Origin: Arthrobacter sp. YD4
Lineage (GTDB): Bacteria > Actinomycetota > Actinomycetes > Actinomycetales > Micrococcaceae
Assembly: GCF_030410515.1 (NCBI RefSeq)
Contig: NZ_JAUHHD010000004.1
Span: 124,001 to 188,000, forward strand
Reading direction: 5' to 3'
Length of the DNA stretch: 64,000 nt
Below the pieces are notes generated by a model. The model saw nothing but the letters and a program-made list of their open reading frames with translations. It did not search any database and was not told the origin of the DNA. Position numbers and translations under genes: made by a program. The first letter of the stretch is position 1; every line of letters starts with the position of its first letter. Positions 35,981 to 46,659 of the stretch are shown here, piece by piece.

Positions 35981-36792
35981 CTACGCTTCTTCCTTGGTGA
36001 GGCCGGTGCTGAGCTCTTTCGTCAGGGACGCTACCGCATCGACGCCGCCCTCACCGATCGCCGCGACCAGTGCGGTGCCGACGATCACGCCGTCCGCGTA
36101 GGCGGCGATTTCACGGACGTGGCCGGCGTTGGAGACGCCCAGGCCCACGCAGACGCGTTCGGCGCCGGCGGCACGGGCCGCGGACACCACGTTCTTCGCG
36201 GCGGAGCTGACCGAGGTGCGGGCACCGGTGACGCCCATGATGGAGACCGCGTAGACGAAGCCACGGCTGGCGTCCACGGTCCGCTTCATCCGTTCCGGAG
36301 TCGAGGACGGCGCCACCAGGAACACCCGGTCCAGTCCGTACTTGTCCGAGGCGGCCATCCATTCGGTGGCCTCGTCCGGGATCAGGTCAGGCGTGATGAG
36401 CCCGGCTCCCCCGGCCTCGGCCAGGCGGCGGGAGAATTCGTCCACGCCCATCCGGACCACGGGGTTCCAGTAAGTCATGACCAGGACGGCGGCGTCGGTC
36501 TTGCTGGTGATGCCGCGGACGACGTCGAAGACCTGGCTGACCTGGAATCCCTTGGCGAGGGCCTCGGTGGTGGCGGCCTGGATGACCTGGCCGTCCATGA
36601 CCGGGTCCGAGTACGGGATCCCGATTTCGATCAGGTCGGCGCCGTTTTCGGCCAGCGCGATGCCGGCGGCGATGGTCTCCTCGACGGCGGGGTACCCGGC
36701 GGGCAGGTAGCCGATCAGCGCGGCGCGGCCCTGGGACCGCGCGCGGTCGATAGCGGCGGCTGACTTGCTGGCCGTTGCAGGCGTCTCGGAGC

Positions 36793-36796
<4 letters not shown>
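35981..36796 (-). CDS. trpA: Tryptophan synthase alpha subunit
   Basis: A 271-residue TIM-barrel lyase releasing indole from indole-3-glycerol phosphate. [19 protein letters not shown] holds the catalytic Glu and Asp; [13 protein letters not shown] and GVTGARTSV are phosphate-site segments. The GTG overlaps the trpB stop (GTGA), coupling the two subunits of the complex. Confidence 0.95.
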
Positions 36797-38169
<1,373 letters not shown>

Positions 38170-38252
38170 CCTGTTCCACTGCTAACTAGATCTTGGGGGC
38201 CGCACGGAGACGCCGGAGGGCCGGACCGCAGAGGCCCGGCGCTCTCCCGGCG

Positions 38253-39068
38253 TCAGGACCGTGCTGCGATTTCCTCGGCGCCCGCGGCCATGAATTCGGC
38301 GATCCGCTCCTGCGGAGTCGCGTTCTTGACCAGGGCTTCGCCGACGAGGACGGCGTTGGCGCCGTGCGCCGCGTAGTGCCGGACGTCGTCCACGTCGCGC
38401 ACACCGGACTCGCCGACGACGAGCGCGCCGGCGGGGATGGCGGCGACGAGGTCGGCGAAGACGGAGCGGTCGACGTCGAGCGTCTTGAGGTTGCGGACGT
38501 TGACGCCGATGATCCTGGCGCCCGCGGCCGCGGCCCGCTCGACTTCCTCCGGGGTGTGGGTCTCGACCAGGACGTTCATCCCCAGCTCGTGGCTCAGCGC
38601 CGCATAATCGCGGAGCTGGGCGTCGGAGAGGGAGGCGACGATCAACAGGACCAGGTCCGCGCCGTGGGCGCGGGCTTCCCAGAACTGGTACTCATCGATC
38701 ATGAAGTCCTTGCGCAACAGCGGCACGTCCACCGCAGCGCGGACCGTGTCCAGGTCCACAAGGGAACCGTGGAAGCGGCGCTGCTCGGTCAGGACGCTGA
38801 TCACGGCCGCGCCGCCGTCGGCGTACTGCCGGGCCAGCGAGGCCGGATCGCCGATGGTGGCCAGCGCACCCTTGGAGGGGCTGCTGCGCTTGATCTCGGC
38901 GATCACCTTCAGCTGGTCCCTGGCGGAGTCCCCGCCCAGGGCGGCCCAGGCGTCCCTGGCCGGAGCGACGGCCGCCACGCGATCCCTCAGCTCGGCGAGC
39001 GAAACCAGCCGCTGGCGGGCCTCCATATCCTCCCGGACACCGGCATTGATGTCGTCGAGAACACTCAC
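38253..39068 (-). CDS. trpC: Indole-3-glycerol phosphate synthase
   Basis: A 271-residue TIM-barrel enzyme closing the indole ring. VIAEIKRSSPSKG carries the catalytic Lys and phosphate-binding residues; LRKDFMIDEYQFWEAR, IIGVNVRNLKTLDVD and VGESGVRDVDDV follow. It is monofunctional, with no TrpF domain fused. GTG start only 2 nt after the stop of the preceding small membrane protein. trpD and trpF are not in the window. Confidence 0.95.
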   Translation of the reverse strand: MSVLDDINAGVREDMEARQRLVSLAELRDRVAAVAPARDAWAALGGDSARDQLKVIAEIKRSSPSKGALATIGDPASLARQYADGGAAVISVLTEQRRFHGSLVDLDTVRAAVDVPLLRKDFMIDEYQFWEARAHGADLVLLIVASLSDAQLRDYAALSHELGMNVLVETHTPEEVERAAAAGARIIGVNVRNLKTLDVDRSVFADLVAAIPAGALVVGESGVRDVDDVRHYAAHGANAVLVGEALVKNATPQERIAEFMAAGAEEIAARS

Positions 39069-39070
39069 TC

Positions 39071-39358
39071 CTAGTGGCCGGAGTTCTTCAGCTTGCTGCC
39101 GCCCACGCCGTAGCCGGCCTTGCGCATGGCGAAGCCAACGACCAGGCCCACGAGCATGATGACCGCGCCGGCGACGAAGATCGGGGTGTTGGCGATCACG
39201 AAGGCGATCGATGCGATGAGTGCGCCCACCAGCATGATGATCACGGTGGTCCAGGCGGCGGGGCTGTTGCCGTGGCCGGTGGGCTCGCTGTGGTCGACGT
39301 CGTCGTAGATGCCGGTGCCGGCGGCGGGCTTCGGTGCAGACATGGGGGCTTTGCTCAT
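39071..39358 (-). CDS. HGxxPAAW family small membrane protein
   Basis: A 95-residue protein with the family motif HGNSPAAW at about residue 28, followed by two hydrophobic helices (WTTVIIMLVGALIASIAFVI and PIFVAGAVIMLVGLVVGFAM). Members of this actinobacterial family typically lie within trp operons; their function is unknown. ATG 39358 has GAGGAGAT in front; an upstream ATG in frame is not supported. The stop is 2 nt from the trpC start, suggesting coupling. Confidence 0.85.
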   Translation of the reverse strand: MSKAPMSAPKPAAGTGIYDDVDHSEPTGHGNSPAAWTTVIIMLVGALIASIAFVIANTPIFVAGAVIMLVGLVVGFAMRKAGYGVGGSKLKNSGH

Positions 39359-39471
39359 GGAAATCTCCTCAGGATCAATACTGCTTACATTCTGCCATTT
39401 TTTGGCCGTGACAATGGCCGGGGGCGCGGGCGGGCCGGTCGGCACGTGAGCCGGGCCGCGCGGGGCGCTGC

Positions 39472-40086
39472 CTACGTCGGGTCGTCGCCGCGGGTGAGCC
39501 GGTCCCAGCTGTCGATTTCGTCGGCGGGACCCCCGGTGCCGGCCTTGACGGCGGCGGCGTCATATTTCGTCCGGCTCTTCCAGTGTCGGCTGGCCGGGAC
39601 GACCAGCAGCGCGGAGAGGCCCAGCAGCGCCCCGGCGATGACGGCCAGGAGGGGGAAGACGGTGGTGGCCACCGAGACGTTGCTGCCGCTGATGCCGGTG
39701 GCGGCGGCGATGGATCCCTGCGCGGCGGCCAGTGGGTCCGCCAGCACGGTGCCGGCGGCGGTGACGATTCCGGCGGCGGCGAGCAGGATGATGACCGTGA
39801 TGACCCAGCGGGCGACCTTGCCGGCGATGGCGGCGGCGAGTCCGCCGGCGAGGGCCACGAGGGCCAGCGCCGTGACCGCCGTCGCGGCCTTGCTCCCCTG
39901 CACCTGGAGGCCGTCACGGTTGGCGACCGCCTGGCCCAGTTGCCCGGCGTCCAGCCGGACGGTGAGCCAGGTCTGGGTGGTGGCGCCGAAGACCGCAAGG
40001 GCCAGCACCACGATCAACAGGACCAGGCTGGACTTGCGGGCCCAGGGGGGAACCACCGGGCCGGTGCTCTTGACGGTGCCGCTCAT
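39472..40086 (-). CDS. Trp biosynthesis-associated membrane protein (TIGR02234-like)
   Basis: A 204-residue protein with about four membrane helices, beginning SSLVLLIVVLALAVFGATTQ and TWLTVRL, then TAVTALALVALAGGLAAAIA and further segments. Size, position directly after trpE and this start match the actinobacterial Trp-operon membrane family; function unknown. Its ATG overlaps the trpE stop by 4 nt. The 113 nt downstream to the HGxxPAAW gene hold no other frame. Confidence 0.85.
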   Translation of the reverse strand: MSGTVKSTGPVVPPWARKSSLVLLIVVLALAVFGATTQTWLTVRLDAGQLGQAVANRDGLQVQGSKAATAVTALALVALAGGLAAAIAGKVARWVITVIILLAAAGIVTAAGTVLADPLAAAQGSIAAATGISGSNVSVATTVFPLLAVIAGALLGLSALLVVPASRHWKSRTKYDAAAVKAGTGGPADEIDSWDRLTRGDDPT

Positions 40087-41651
40087 GCCCGGCTCCCCTC
40101 GGCACCCGGGAGGCTGTCCGGGGTGATGGTGTGCAGCGACTGGGCCGTGTGGACCGCGCGCATGGGGGCCGCGGCCTTGTTGATGGTTTCCTGGGCTTCC
40201 GCGGCGTTGACCGAGTCCGCCACGATGCCGCCGCCGGCCTGGACGTAGGCGCGTCCGTCGCGCAGCAGGGCGGAACGGATAGCGATGGCCATGTCCATGT
40301 CGCCGGCGAAGTCGAGGTAGCCCACCACGCCGCCATAGATGCCGCGGCGGTGGGGTTCCAGCTCGTCGAGGAGGCGAAGGGCGCGCGGCTTGGGGGCGCC
40401 GGAGAGCGTACCGGCCGGGAAGGTGGCCTTCAGGACGTCGTAGGCGGTGGCGTCGGGGGCGAGCCGGCCGACGACGGTGGAGACCAGGTGCATGATGTGG
40501 CTGAACCGCTCCACCTCCATGAACTGGGTGACGTCCACGGTGCCGGCGACGCAGACCTTGGAGAGGTCGTTGCGGGAGAGATCCACCAGCATCAGGTGCT
40601 CGGCGCGTTCCTTCTCGTCGGCGAGCAGCTCCTCGGCGAGGGCCTTGTCCGCTTCCACGGTCTTGCCGCGCGGGCGGGATCCGGCGATCGGGTGGGTGAT
40701 GACCTCATCCCCGGTGACCGTCACGAGCGCCTCGGGCGAGGAGCCGACGATCGAGTATTCGCGGCCGTCGGCGTCGGCCAGGCTGAACAGGTACATGTAG
40801 GGGCTGGGGTTGGTGTTGCGCAGCACGCGGTAGACGTCCAGCGGGTCCGCGCCGCACTCCATCTCGAAGCGGCGGGAGATCACCACCTGGAAGACCTCAC
40901 CGTCGACGATCGCCTCCTTGCCGCGGTCCAGGGCTGCGAGGTACTGGTTTTCGTCCCAGCGCTCCTGGACGCTGGAGGCGAAGTCCAGGGCGGCGGATTC
41001 GAGCACTGAGACCGGCTGCGCGGTGGGGGTGCTGACCTTGGCGAGCAGTTCCTTGACCCGGGCGACCGCGTCGTGCCAGGCCTCGTCCACGCGCTCGGAG
41101 CTGTTGTCGAAGTTGATCGCATTGGCGATCAGCAGGACGGTGCCGTCCATGTTGTCGTGGACGGCCATGTCGGTGACGAGGTTGAGCGCCATTTCGGGCA
41201 GTTGCAGGTCATCCTCGGGCGGGCTGGTGAGCTTCTCCCAGTGACGGACGGACTCCCAGCCAAGGAAGCCGACCAGGCCGGAGGTGAAGGGCGGCAGGCC
41301 CTCGAAGCGTTCGGTGTGCAGGGCGCGGACGGTGTCCCGGACCGCGTCCACGGGGCTGCCGGACAGGGGGACGCCCACGGGGGGTTCGCCGAGCCAGTGC
41401 GCCTGGCCGTCCTTGGTGGTCAGCGTGGCGCGCGACCGGGCACCGATGAAGGAGTACCGGGACCAGGATCCGCCCACGGCGGCGGATTCGAGCAGGAACG
41501 TTCCCGGCTGGCCCTGGGCGAGCTTGCGGTAGAGGCCGATGGGCGTTTCGGCGTCGGCCAGCACCTTGAGCCGGACCGGGATGACGCGGTTGCCGGCCGC
41601 GAGCTCGCGGAACTCCTCCAGGCTGGGGCTGATGATTCCGAGGTCCTGCAT
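40083..41651 (-). CDS. trpE: Anthranilate synthase component I
   Basis: A 522-residue chorismate-utilising enzyme making anthranilate with the TrpG amidotransferase. The N-terminal Trp-feedback element LLESAAVGGSWSRYSFIG is intact, and the catalytic half has VSRRFE-type VVISRRFEMECGADPLD, ITHPIAGSRPRGKT, EHLMLVDLSRNDL and KATFPAGTLSGAPKPRA. trpG is not in the window. A TATAGA-like -10 lies about 27 nt upstream; no leader peptide with Trp codons was found. Confidence 0.95.
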   Translation of the reverse strand: MQDLGIISPSLEEFRELAAGNRVIPVRLKVLADAETPIGLYRKLAQGQPGTFLLESAAVGGSWSRYSFIGARSRATLTTKDGQAHWLGEPPVGVPLSGSPVDAVRDTVRALHTERFEGLPPFTSGLVGFLGWESVRHWEKLTSPPEDDLQLPEMALNLVTDMAVHDNMDGTVLLIANAINFDNSSERVDEAWHDAVARVKELLAKVSTPTAQPVSVLESAALDFASSVQERWDENQYLAALDRGKEAIVDGEVFQVVISRRFEMECGADPLDVYRVLRNTNPSPYMYLFSLADADGREYSIVGSSPEALVTVTGDEVITHPIAGSRPRGKTVEADKALAEELLADEKERAEHLMLVDLSRNDLSKVCVAGTVDVTQFMEVERFSHIMHLVSTVVGRLAPDATAYDVLKATFPAGTLSGAPKPRALRLLDELEPHRRGIYGGVVGYLDFAGDMDMAIAIRSALLRDGRAYVQAGGGIVADSVNAAEAQETINKAAAPMRAVHTAQSLHTITPDSLPGAEGSRA

Positions 41652-41736
41652 GGCTGCGTACTTCCACCTGTTCTATAGGTCTTAGGTGTGCGGATTGGTT
41701 CGGCTGCGGTTGTTACCTGCCGCGGCGTCGACGGCT

Positions 41737-41755
41737 GCCCGGAATGATGCCGGGC
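41737..41755 (-). terminator. Hairpin between hisI and trpE
   Basis: GCCCGG-N7-CCGGGC starts 2 nt beyond the hisI stop. Without a U-run it may be only a partial terminator; the remaining 85 nt could carry a separate trpE promoter. Confidence 0.4.
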
Positions 41756-41757
41756 GG

Positions 41758-42153
41758 TCAGCCGGCGTGGCCGACGATGGCGTCGAGGTCGCGTCCGTCG
41801 AAGCAGGTGCGGGTGCCGGTGTGGCAGGCCGCGCCCACCTGGTCGACGCGGACCAGCAGGGCGTCGCCGTCGCAGTCCAGCGCGAGCGACTTGACCCACT
41901 GGACGTGGCCGGAGGTATCGCCCTTGCGCCAGTATTCCTGGCGGGACCGGGAGTAAAAGGTCACCCGGCCGGTGGTCATGGTCCGATGCAGCGCCTCGTC
42001 ATCCATCCAGCCGAGCATTAACACCTCGCCGGTATCGAACTGCTGGATGATCGCGGCGACCAGTCCGGCGGCGTCCCGCTTCAGGGATCGTGCGAGGTCC
42101 TCGGGGAGGGGGCCGGAAGGCGCGGCGGGGGCGGGGGCGGGCTGCTCAGACAT
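41758..42153 (-). CDS. hisI: Phosphoribosyl-AMP cyclohydrolase
   Basis: A 131-residue zinc enzyme opening the adenine ring of PR-AMP in histidine synthesis. [37 protein letters not shown] and the metal site [13 protein letters not shown] with [10 protein letters not shown] are all present. HisE is a separate gene near 56 kb, not fused. ATG 42153 is chosen; a GTG nine bases upstream is also in frame. It lies about 12 kb from hisF, although the two are usually close in related genomes. Confidence 0.94.
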   Translation of the reverse strand: MSEQPAPAPAAPSGPLPEDLARSLKRDAAGLVAAIIQQFDTGEVLMLGWMDDEALHRTMTTGRVTFYSRSRQEYWRKGDTSGHVQWVKSLALDCDGDALLVRVDQVGAACHTGTRTCFDGRDLDAIVGHAG

Positions 42154-42397
42154 CACCCCCAAGTCTAGTGCCTGCGCGGGACACGCCGCCCGCCGGGTCC
42201 CAGTGCGAAGCCCCCGGCGCTACCGAACGACCTCCGGGCGACCTCGACGCCGTGCACCGGGGCACCCGCCGGGGCCTGGCCCGCCGTCGTCGCCCTATCT
42301 CTTTCATCACCCGCACCACGGGTTACGGCCATGGGATGTGAAATGGCGGCCGTTTCCTGTGCGCAGGGAGGGGCGTCTCGTGCTAGTTTCACAAGTG

Positions 42398-43042
42398 ATG
42401 CATTTCGTCGACCCGTCCCGAGAAGTCCTGGCCGAAACCCTGCTTGCGGCCGGCCCCGACTCCCCCACGCTCTGCAAGGGCTGGCAGACGCGTGATCTTG
42501 CCGCGCACTTGTACCTGCGCGAGCGTAAGGCGCGCGTTGGACTGGGCCTGCTCATCAAGAGCCTGAGGAAGACCTCGGATGAGGCGACGGCGGAACTCGC
42601 GGAGACCCTGAAGAGTCCCGAGGCGTACGCGAAGCTGGTCAACACCTTCCGCGCCGGGCCGCCCGCCCTGTCCCCCATGCGGATCAAGGCGCTGGACGAG
42701 AGCTCCAACCTGACTGAATATTTCGTCCACACCGAGGACGTGCGCCGGGCCGTGGACCGCTGGGCTCCGCGGGCGCTGGACGAGGGCTATTCGGATGCGC
42801 TGTGGGATGACCTGATCAAACGCGCCGCCATCCTCTACCGCGGCGTCGATCTGGGCATCGTGCTGGTGAGCCCCTCCGGACCCCGGCACGTCGCCAAGCG
42901 GGCCCCCGTCTCCGTGGCGATCGTCGGCGAGCCCGGCGAACTCCTCATGCACGCCCACGGCCGCACCCGGCACGCGCTGGTCACCTTCGAGGGTCAGCCC
43001 GACGCCGTCGCCCTCCTGCAGTCCGCCGAAGTCGGGCTCTAG
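42398..43042 (+). CDS. TIGR03085-type metal-binding protein
   Basis: A 214-residue DinB-like protein of the actinobacterial TIGR03085 type, related to mycothiol-dependent maleylpyruvate isomerases. It begins FVDPSREVLAETLLAAGPDS, and has CKGWQTRDLAAHLYLRERK and LTEYFVHTEDVRRA, whose His residues probably bind the metal. The substrate is unknown. It diverges from hisI over 244 nt; the ATG has no clear ribosome binding site, and an in-frame GTG 18 nt upstream is possible. Confidence 0.83.
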   Translation: MHFVDPSREVLAETLLAAGPDSPTLCKGWQTRDLAAHLYLRERKARVGLGLLIKSLRKTSDEATAELAETLKSPEAYAKLVNTFRAGPPALSPMRIKALDESSNLTEYFVHTEDVRRAVDRWAPRALDEGYSDALWDDLIKRAAILYRGVDLGIVLVSPSGPRHVAKRAPVSVAIVGEPGELLMHAHGRTRHALVTFEGQPDAVALLQSAEVGL

Positions 43043-43090
43043 GCGACTGCCCGCGGGCGCGACTGTAGGGAGGCCATGAGCTGGGACAGC

Positions 43091-43945
43091 TCAAGGTTTG
43101 GTGGCGGCCAGCGTCCGGGCGAGCCTGGCAGCAGCTGCGGTCCGCGCCCCTGTGGCCTCGGATTGTGAAGGCTCCTCGCTGACGCATTCCCGCAGTGCGG
43201 CCGTGACATCGGAGACCAGGTCGGGGGAAGCGCAGGACCTGTAGTCCGCGCCGTCGGCAGCGACGGCACGTGAACGGTTGACCGTCCCGGCCACCATGAC
43301 GGCGATCTCGGTTCTTCGGGCCATGCCAAGCTTGCTCAATATTGAGGAGACCATGTTCTTTACCGTCTTCTCCGCGATGAACATCTCGTGACCAATCTGC
43401 CGATTGCTGAGCCCGGTGGCGATGCCCAGGGCAACCGTTGATTCGCGCTTCGACAGGTCCCGCAGCCTCAGCTCGTCGACCCCTGGATGCACCTCCCGGG
43501 CCGGTCCCATGAGGGCCGGATAGAACCTGCGGCTGTACGCGGCGTGGCCGGAGAGGACGCGGGAAATGAGCCTGAGCTGCTCACCGCTGTCATCCAGCTT
43601 CGAGAGACAACCCCAGGCACCCGCAAGGATTGAGCGGATAAGCACCGATTCGTCGTCGCCGGCCGTCACCAGGATGCACCGGATAGATGGGTCGGCCGTG
43701 AAGACGGCGCGGCATACTTCCGCTCCCGAGCCGTCCGGAAGATCATCATCGAGAATGGCCAGGGCCGGGCGCAAGGCAGGAATCCGGCGGGACGCCTCAC
43801 GCGCCGACCCGGACTCGCCCACGACAACCAATCCGGCAGACTCCACCAAATAGCGCGCGCCACGCCGCACAATTTCGTGGTCGTCCAACAGGTACACACC
43901 GCCAGTAGCGGCAACGGGCAGAGGGAATTCCGGGTCAGCCATCAT
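43091..43945 (-). CDS. NarL/LuxR-type response regulator, orphan
   Basis: A protein of about 284 residues: a receiver domain (GVYLLDDHEIVRRGARYLVE, phospho-acceptor in AILDDDLPDGSG), then a LuxR HTH (LSKRESTVALGIATGLSNRQ, IAEKTVKNMVSSILSKLGM). About 60 residues of unassigned Ala/Ser/Arg-rich tail follow, longer than in most NarL proteins. No sensor kinase is adjacent, so the signal is unknown. The start is one of two consecutive ATG codons at 43945/43942, with GGAA upstream. It is the first gene of the accessory block. Confidence 0.82.
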   Translation of the reverse strand: MMADPEFPLPVAATGGVYLLDDHEIVRRGARYLVESAGLVVVGESGSAREASRRIPALRPALAILDDDLPDGSGAEVCRAVFTADPSIRCILVTAGDDESVLIRSILAGAWGCLSKLDDSGEQLRLISRVLSGHAAYSRRFYPALMGPAREVHPGVDELRLRDLSKRESTVALGIATGLSNRQIGHEMFIAEKTVKNMVSSILSKLGMARRTEIAVMVAGTVNRSRAVAADGADYRSCASPDLVSDVTAALRECVSEEPSQSEATGARTAAAARLARTLAATKP

Positions 43946-44200
43946 TGCTGTTCCGATCTGTCGCCTTTGCCTCCAAAGGCGCCGTCCGTGAATCACTGGG
44001 CCCGCTTAGAACAACGCGGGTGTTTCCCGCCCTGGGTCACCAGGCCCTCCCGGGAACCGCGCACCGCCCCCACGACGCCGACCACGAGGGTCCAAACCCT
44101 AGACCCCACCGGGCCCACCGGACAGTGTCTAGCGTCCCGAGAGCAGGCCGCGGCGGATTCCCGCCGTCGCACGACCGCGCAAAGGACGCTTCCCTAGCTG

Positions 44201-44728
44201 TCAGTTGTCAGGTACCGCGGCAGGTTGCTGCGCGCGCGTCGGTTGGCGACGGGCAACCAGGTCGGTAACACCTGCTCCAATGAGGGCCAGGATTAGCGGT
44301 GATTTGGCACCTTCTGCAGCGATCACCAGGATCAGGGACTGCTGCTCCCCGGCGGGGTGCGGTCCAGTCGTCATCACAGTGCCGATGAACGCAACAGCAG
44401 CCAGGGTTGCCAGCGCAACGATCCGGGCGGCTGTGCCCCGGAGGATTTTGCGGTGCGCCATCACCGCTGCGAGGGCGAGAAGAATCAGACTCAGCCGCCA
44501 CGCATATGGCAACCAGCCGTTTGAGATCCCAACGGCACGGGAATCTAGGGTCATGAATGCGCCCATCCCGGACATCACAAGCTGCATCGTGAGATAGCCC
44601 GTCAAGAGAATGAGCAGCAGCGAACCCGCCACAGCGGTGACAACAGCAATTGCAGGCCCGCGTTCCGGCGCCAACGTTGCACTCGGCCTGTTCAGACTAG
44701 TCAGCTTCTGCACCGAGACTCCCCCCAT
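44201..44728 (-). CDS. Small polytopic membrane protein, unknown
   Basis: Not recognised. A 175-residue protein with a polar N-terminus, then about four hydrophobic segments (AVVTAVAGSLLLILLTGYL, AWRLSLILLALAAVMA, ATLAAVAFIGTVM and LILALIGAGVTDLVA). It ends in a basic, Gln-rich tail. The ATG at 44728 may be too far upstream; GTG codons follow. It stands alone between two genes with no clear partner. Confidence 0.55.
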   Translation of the reverse strand: MGGVSVQKLTSLNRPSATLAPERGPAIAVVTAVAGSLLLILLTGYLTMQLVMSGMGAFMTLDSRAVGISNGWLPYAWRLSLILLALAAVMAHRKILRGTAARIVALATLAAVAFIGTVMTTGPHPAGEQQSLILVIAAEGAKSPLILALIGAGVTDLVARRQPTRAQQPAAVPDN

Positions 44729-44791
44729 TAGTTGTGCCTCGACTCTAAACCCTCGGGAACGGTCCGATAGGAATCAGGGAAATCCGGTGAT

Positions 44792-45379
44792 TCACGTCAT
44801 GGTGTTCGCCTTGGCCGCGGTCGGAGGACACGCAGTGCCGATCGTGGGTCGCTGCCCGGACCTGTAGGCCGAGGCTATGACGGGTCCAAGCTCATCCATC
44901 ACCGTATGGTTCCCGGGGAGCACCACATGGGCCAGAAATTCGGACTCCAGCGTTGCAACGCCCGCTGTCGCTGCCGCGAGTTTGGCATCCGTCGACAGGG
45001 CTAAGGCGTGCCAGAAGCGACGGGCATCGAGTTCGAGCACTCGTGCGGAAGCGTCCCGGCCGGGGACCTCGGAGACTCCATCCGGAGCAGTAGCGTGCGC
45101 CTTTGCCGGCACCAGCGGAAGCACCATCCGGAATTGCCTTCCGCAGGCCCTGAACGAAATAGCGTTCAGATGGCCACGTTGGCTGAAAATAATCTCGGTT
45201 GCCCCAAAGTTCAGCAGGGAACGTTCGATGTGTTCCCGTGAAGCACCGACGCTAATGGAATCACCCCGCGTGTAAAAACTCCGGGAGTCGTAAATTGCCA
45301 CACCTCCAACTATCCCCCGCCGAGCCGTCTTCTCAGCAACGTGCGGATCTGTTTGTTTGCTTCTTGAGCGGGCCCACAT
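44792..45379 (-). CDS. Unknown protein resembling phage/plasmid hypotheticals
   Basis: The product (195 residues from ATG 45379, or 169 from GTG 45301) has a core FYTRGDSISVGASREHIERS, then LLNFGATEIIFSQRGHLNAI and FRACGRQFRMVLPLV. This resembles, from memory, small proteins of actinophages and conjugative elements of the form 'sVpvekSraEIekLL.r.GA', whose role is unknown. The likeness is modest. GGAGG abuts the GTG too closely to settle the start. No integrase or phage structural gene is nearby. Confidence 0.5.
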   Translation of the reverse strand: MWARSRSKQTDPHVAEKTARRGIVGGVAIYDSRSFYTRGDSISVGASREHIERSLLNFGATEIIFSQRGHLNAISFRACGRQFRMVLPLVPAKAHATAPDGVSEVPGRDASARVLELDARRFWHALALSTDAKLAAATAGVATLESEFLAHVVLPGNHTVMDELGPVIASAYRSGQRPTIGTACPPTAAKANTMT

Positions 45380-45435
45380 GATTCGGGCACGAGGGAACCG
45401 GCCGGCCTCAATCCTGGGTGGCCGCCGGCAGCAGT

Positions 45436-45702
45436 TCAGGGCTGCACGGAGTCGAAGAACCGATAGGGCGGCTGCGCCATGGAAGGTTCTTCCGGGTGTG
45501 ATTTGGATCGGATGAAATCGATATTTTCCTGCGACAGGACCGTTTCGCCGTGTCTATCAGAATCGGCGTTCTCTCCGGATTCGGCATTGATTTCGGCCGA
45601 GATGGTCCGGGGTAGAACTACACAACCAGGGTTGTCGATAAACCACTGCTTGCTGGCCGGAGACAGGCGGTGCCAGTGTTCCTCAAGATGCATGGAAGTC
45701 AT
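45436..45702 (-). CDS. Small acidic protein, unknown
   Basis: Not recognised. An 88-residue soluble acidic protein beginning TSMHLEEHWHRLSPASKQWF, with IDNPGCVVLPRTI and a Glu/Asp/Ser-rich middle. GGAAAAGGAAAC just before the ATG at 45702 supports this start over an ATG 72 nt upstream. It lies between two other unknown genes on the same strand. Confidence 0.5.
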   Translation of the reverse strand: MTSMHLEEHWHRLSPASKQWFIDNPGCVVLPRTISAEINAESGENADSDRHGETVLSQENIDFIRSKSHPEEPSMAQPPYRFFDSVQP

Positions 45703-45812
45703 TGTTTCCTTTTCCGTTGCGGGTCGTTCCAGGACGATGCTTTCTCGGCCCCCAACTACGTGCCGAGAAAGCAACCCGCGGCGCAGAATTCGCGCCAGTG
45801 CGCCTGGGAGTA

Positions 45813-46253
45813 TTAGTCGAAGCTGATGTCGGCCGCGGACCGGCGGACTGCTTCGATTCGCTGCTCTTCGAGAAGCCCCAAAGTATCCAGTTCTTCTGAT
45901 CTATGCGCGCGTTCCGCGTCGGCTTGCACTGAGATCTCGCGCAGGATCGTGCCAACCAGGTGCGCAAGACCTGACTTAAGGTCCTGCAAATTGGTGTTGG
46001 TAATGAGGAGGCGGCGGTCAGAGACTCGCAGCTCGACGTCGCTGTAGCCCTCTTCCGCCAAGCGCCGGGTGACGCTCTGATCATGAAGCAGGTCCAGTTC
46101 CCGGGGCTGGGGCCTACGGGAGAAGACGACAGGGACAATGTATCGAGACGCGGCCTTCGCCGTGCCGAGGTCGTGAGGCAGGGCGGAGGCGAGAACCCCG
46201 CTGAGGGCGAGTCTCCCCACGGTTTGGACGGGCTGTACTGGGGTGGTGGTCAT
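45813..46253 (-). CDS. Hypothetical protein
   Basis: Not recognised. A 146-residue soluble protein. The N-terminal 40 residues look unstructured; the rest has alternating hydrophobic and charged residues (ELRVSDRRLLITNTNLQDL) and an amphipathic, possibly coiled C-terminal region with many Glu and Arg (ADAERAHRSEELDTLGLLEE). The ATG has no evident ribosome binding site. Possibly transcribed with the two small genes after it. Confidence 0.45.
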   Translation of the reverse strand: MTTTPVQPVQTVGRLALSGVLASALPHDLGTAKAASRYIVPVVFSRRPQPRELDLLHDQSVTRRLAEEGYSDVELRVSDRRLLITNTNLQDLKSGLAHLVGTILREISVQADAERAHRSEELDTLGLLEEQRIEAVRRSAADISFD

Positions 46254-46659
46254 GGCATAGCGCCAACATTTCTTGGAGATGCGCAGTCGACAACGCCGGA
46301 AAACGGGCGGATCAACGGCGGCTGGAGGTCGACGAACCCGAAACCGGGCCTATCGGTAGGGAGGACAGGGCCGCAAGAGTCCGGCCTGCACGCGGCAGAA
46401 CGGTGGGGCCGCCCTCGTCATCCCAGCTCATCACCACGAGGTTGCAGTGACCGGATGTCGCAGCCGCATGGTGCCGGCGGCGGGCGCGGAGCTGGTTTCA
46501 AATAGTCGGAATACCGGATGTCCAGTCAGGCCGTCCCGATACTCTGACTGTACGCCCTCGTCCGCTGAGATACGTGGAAACTGACACATCAATGGTCAAG
46601 CGGTGGGTTCGGATCGCCCGGCGGTCCACCATCCAGCGACTGGGGCAAGGCCTCAGGAG
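46254..46659. other. Gap with no recognisable gene
   Basis: About 400 nt upstream of the 46253 gene and downstream of the lipid kinase gene. Stops occur in most frames; I see no RNA gene, repeat or clear terminator. Confidence 0.5.

Noticed and set aside
41652..41757. Trp leader peptide or T-box ahead of trpE
   Set aside because: No short frame with Trp codons, no T-box motif and no attenuator pair was found; only a plain hairpin after hisI.
43997..44200. Plus-strand frames of about 105 codons near 43.9-44.27 kb
   Set aside because: They overlap the start of the response regulator or the end of the membrane protein gene, lack ribosome sites and read as low-complexity Arg/Thr/Pro sequence.
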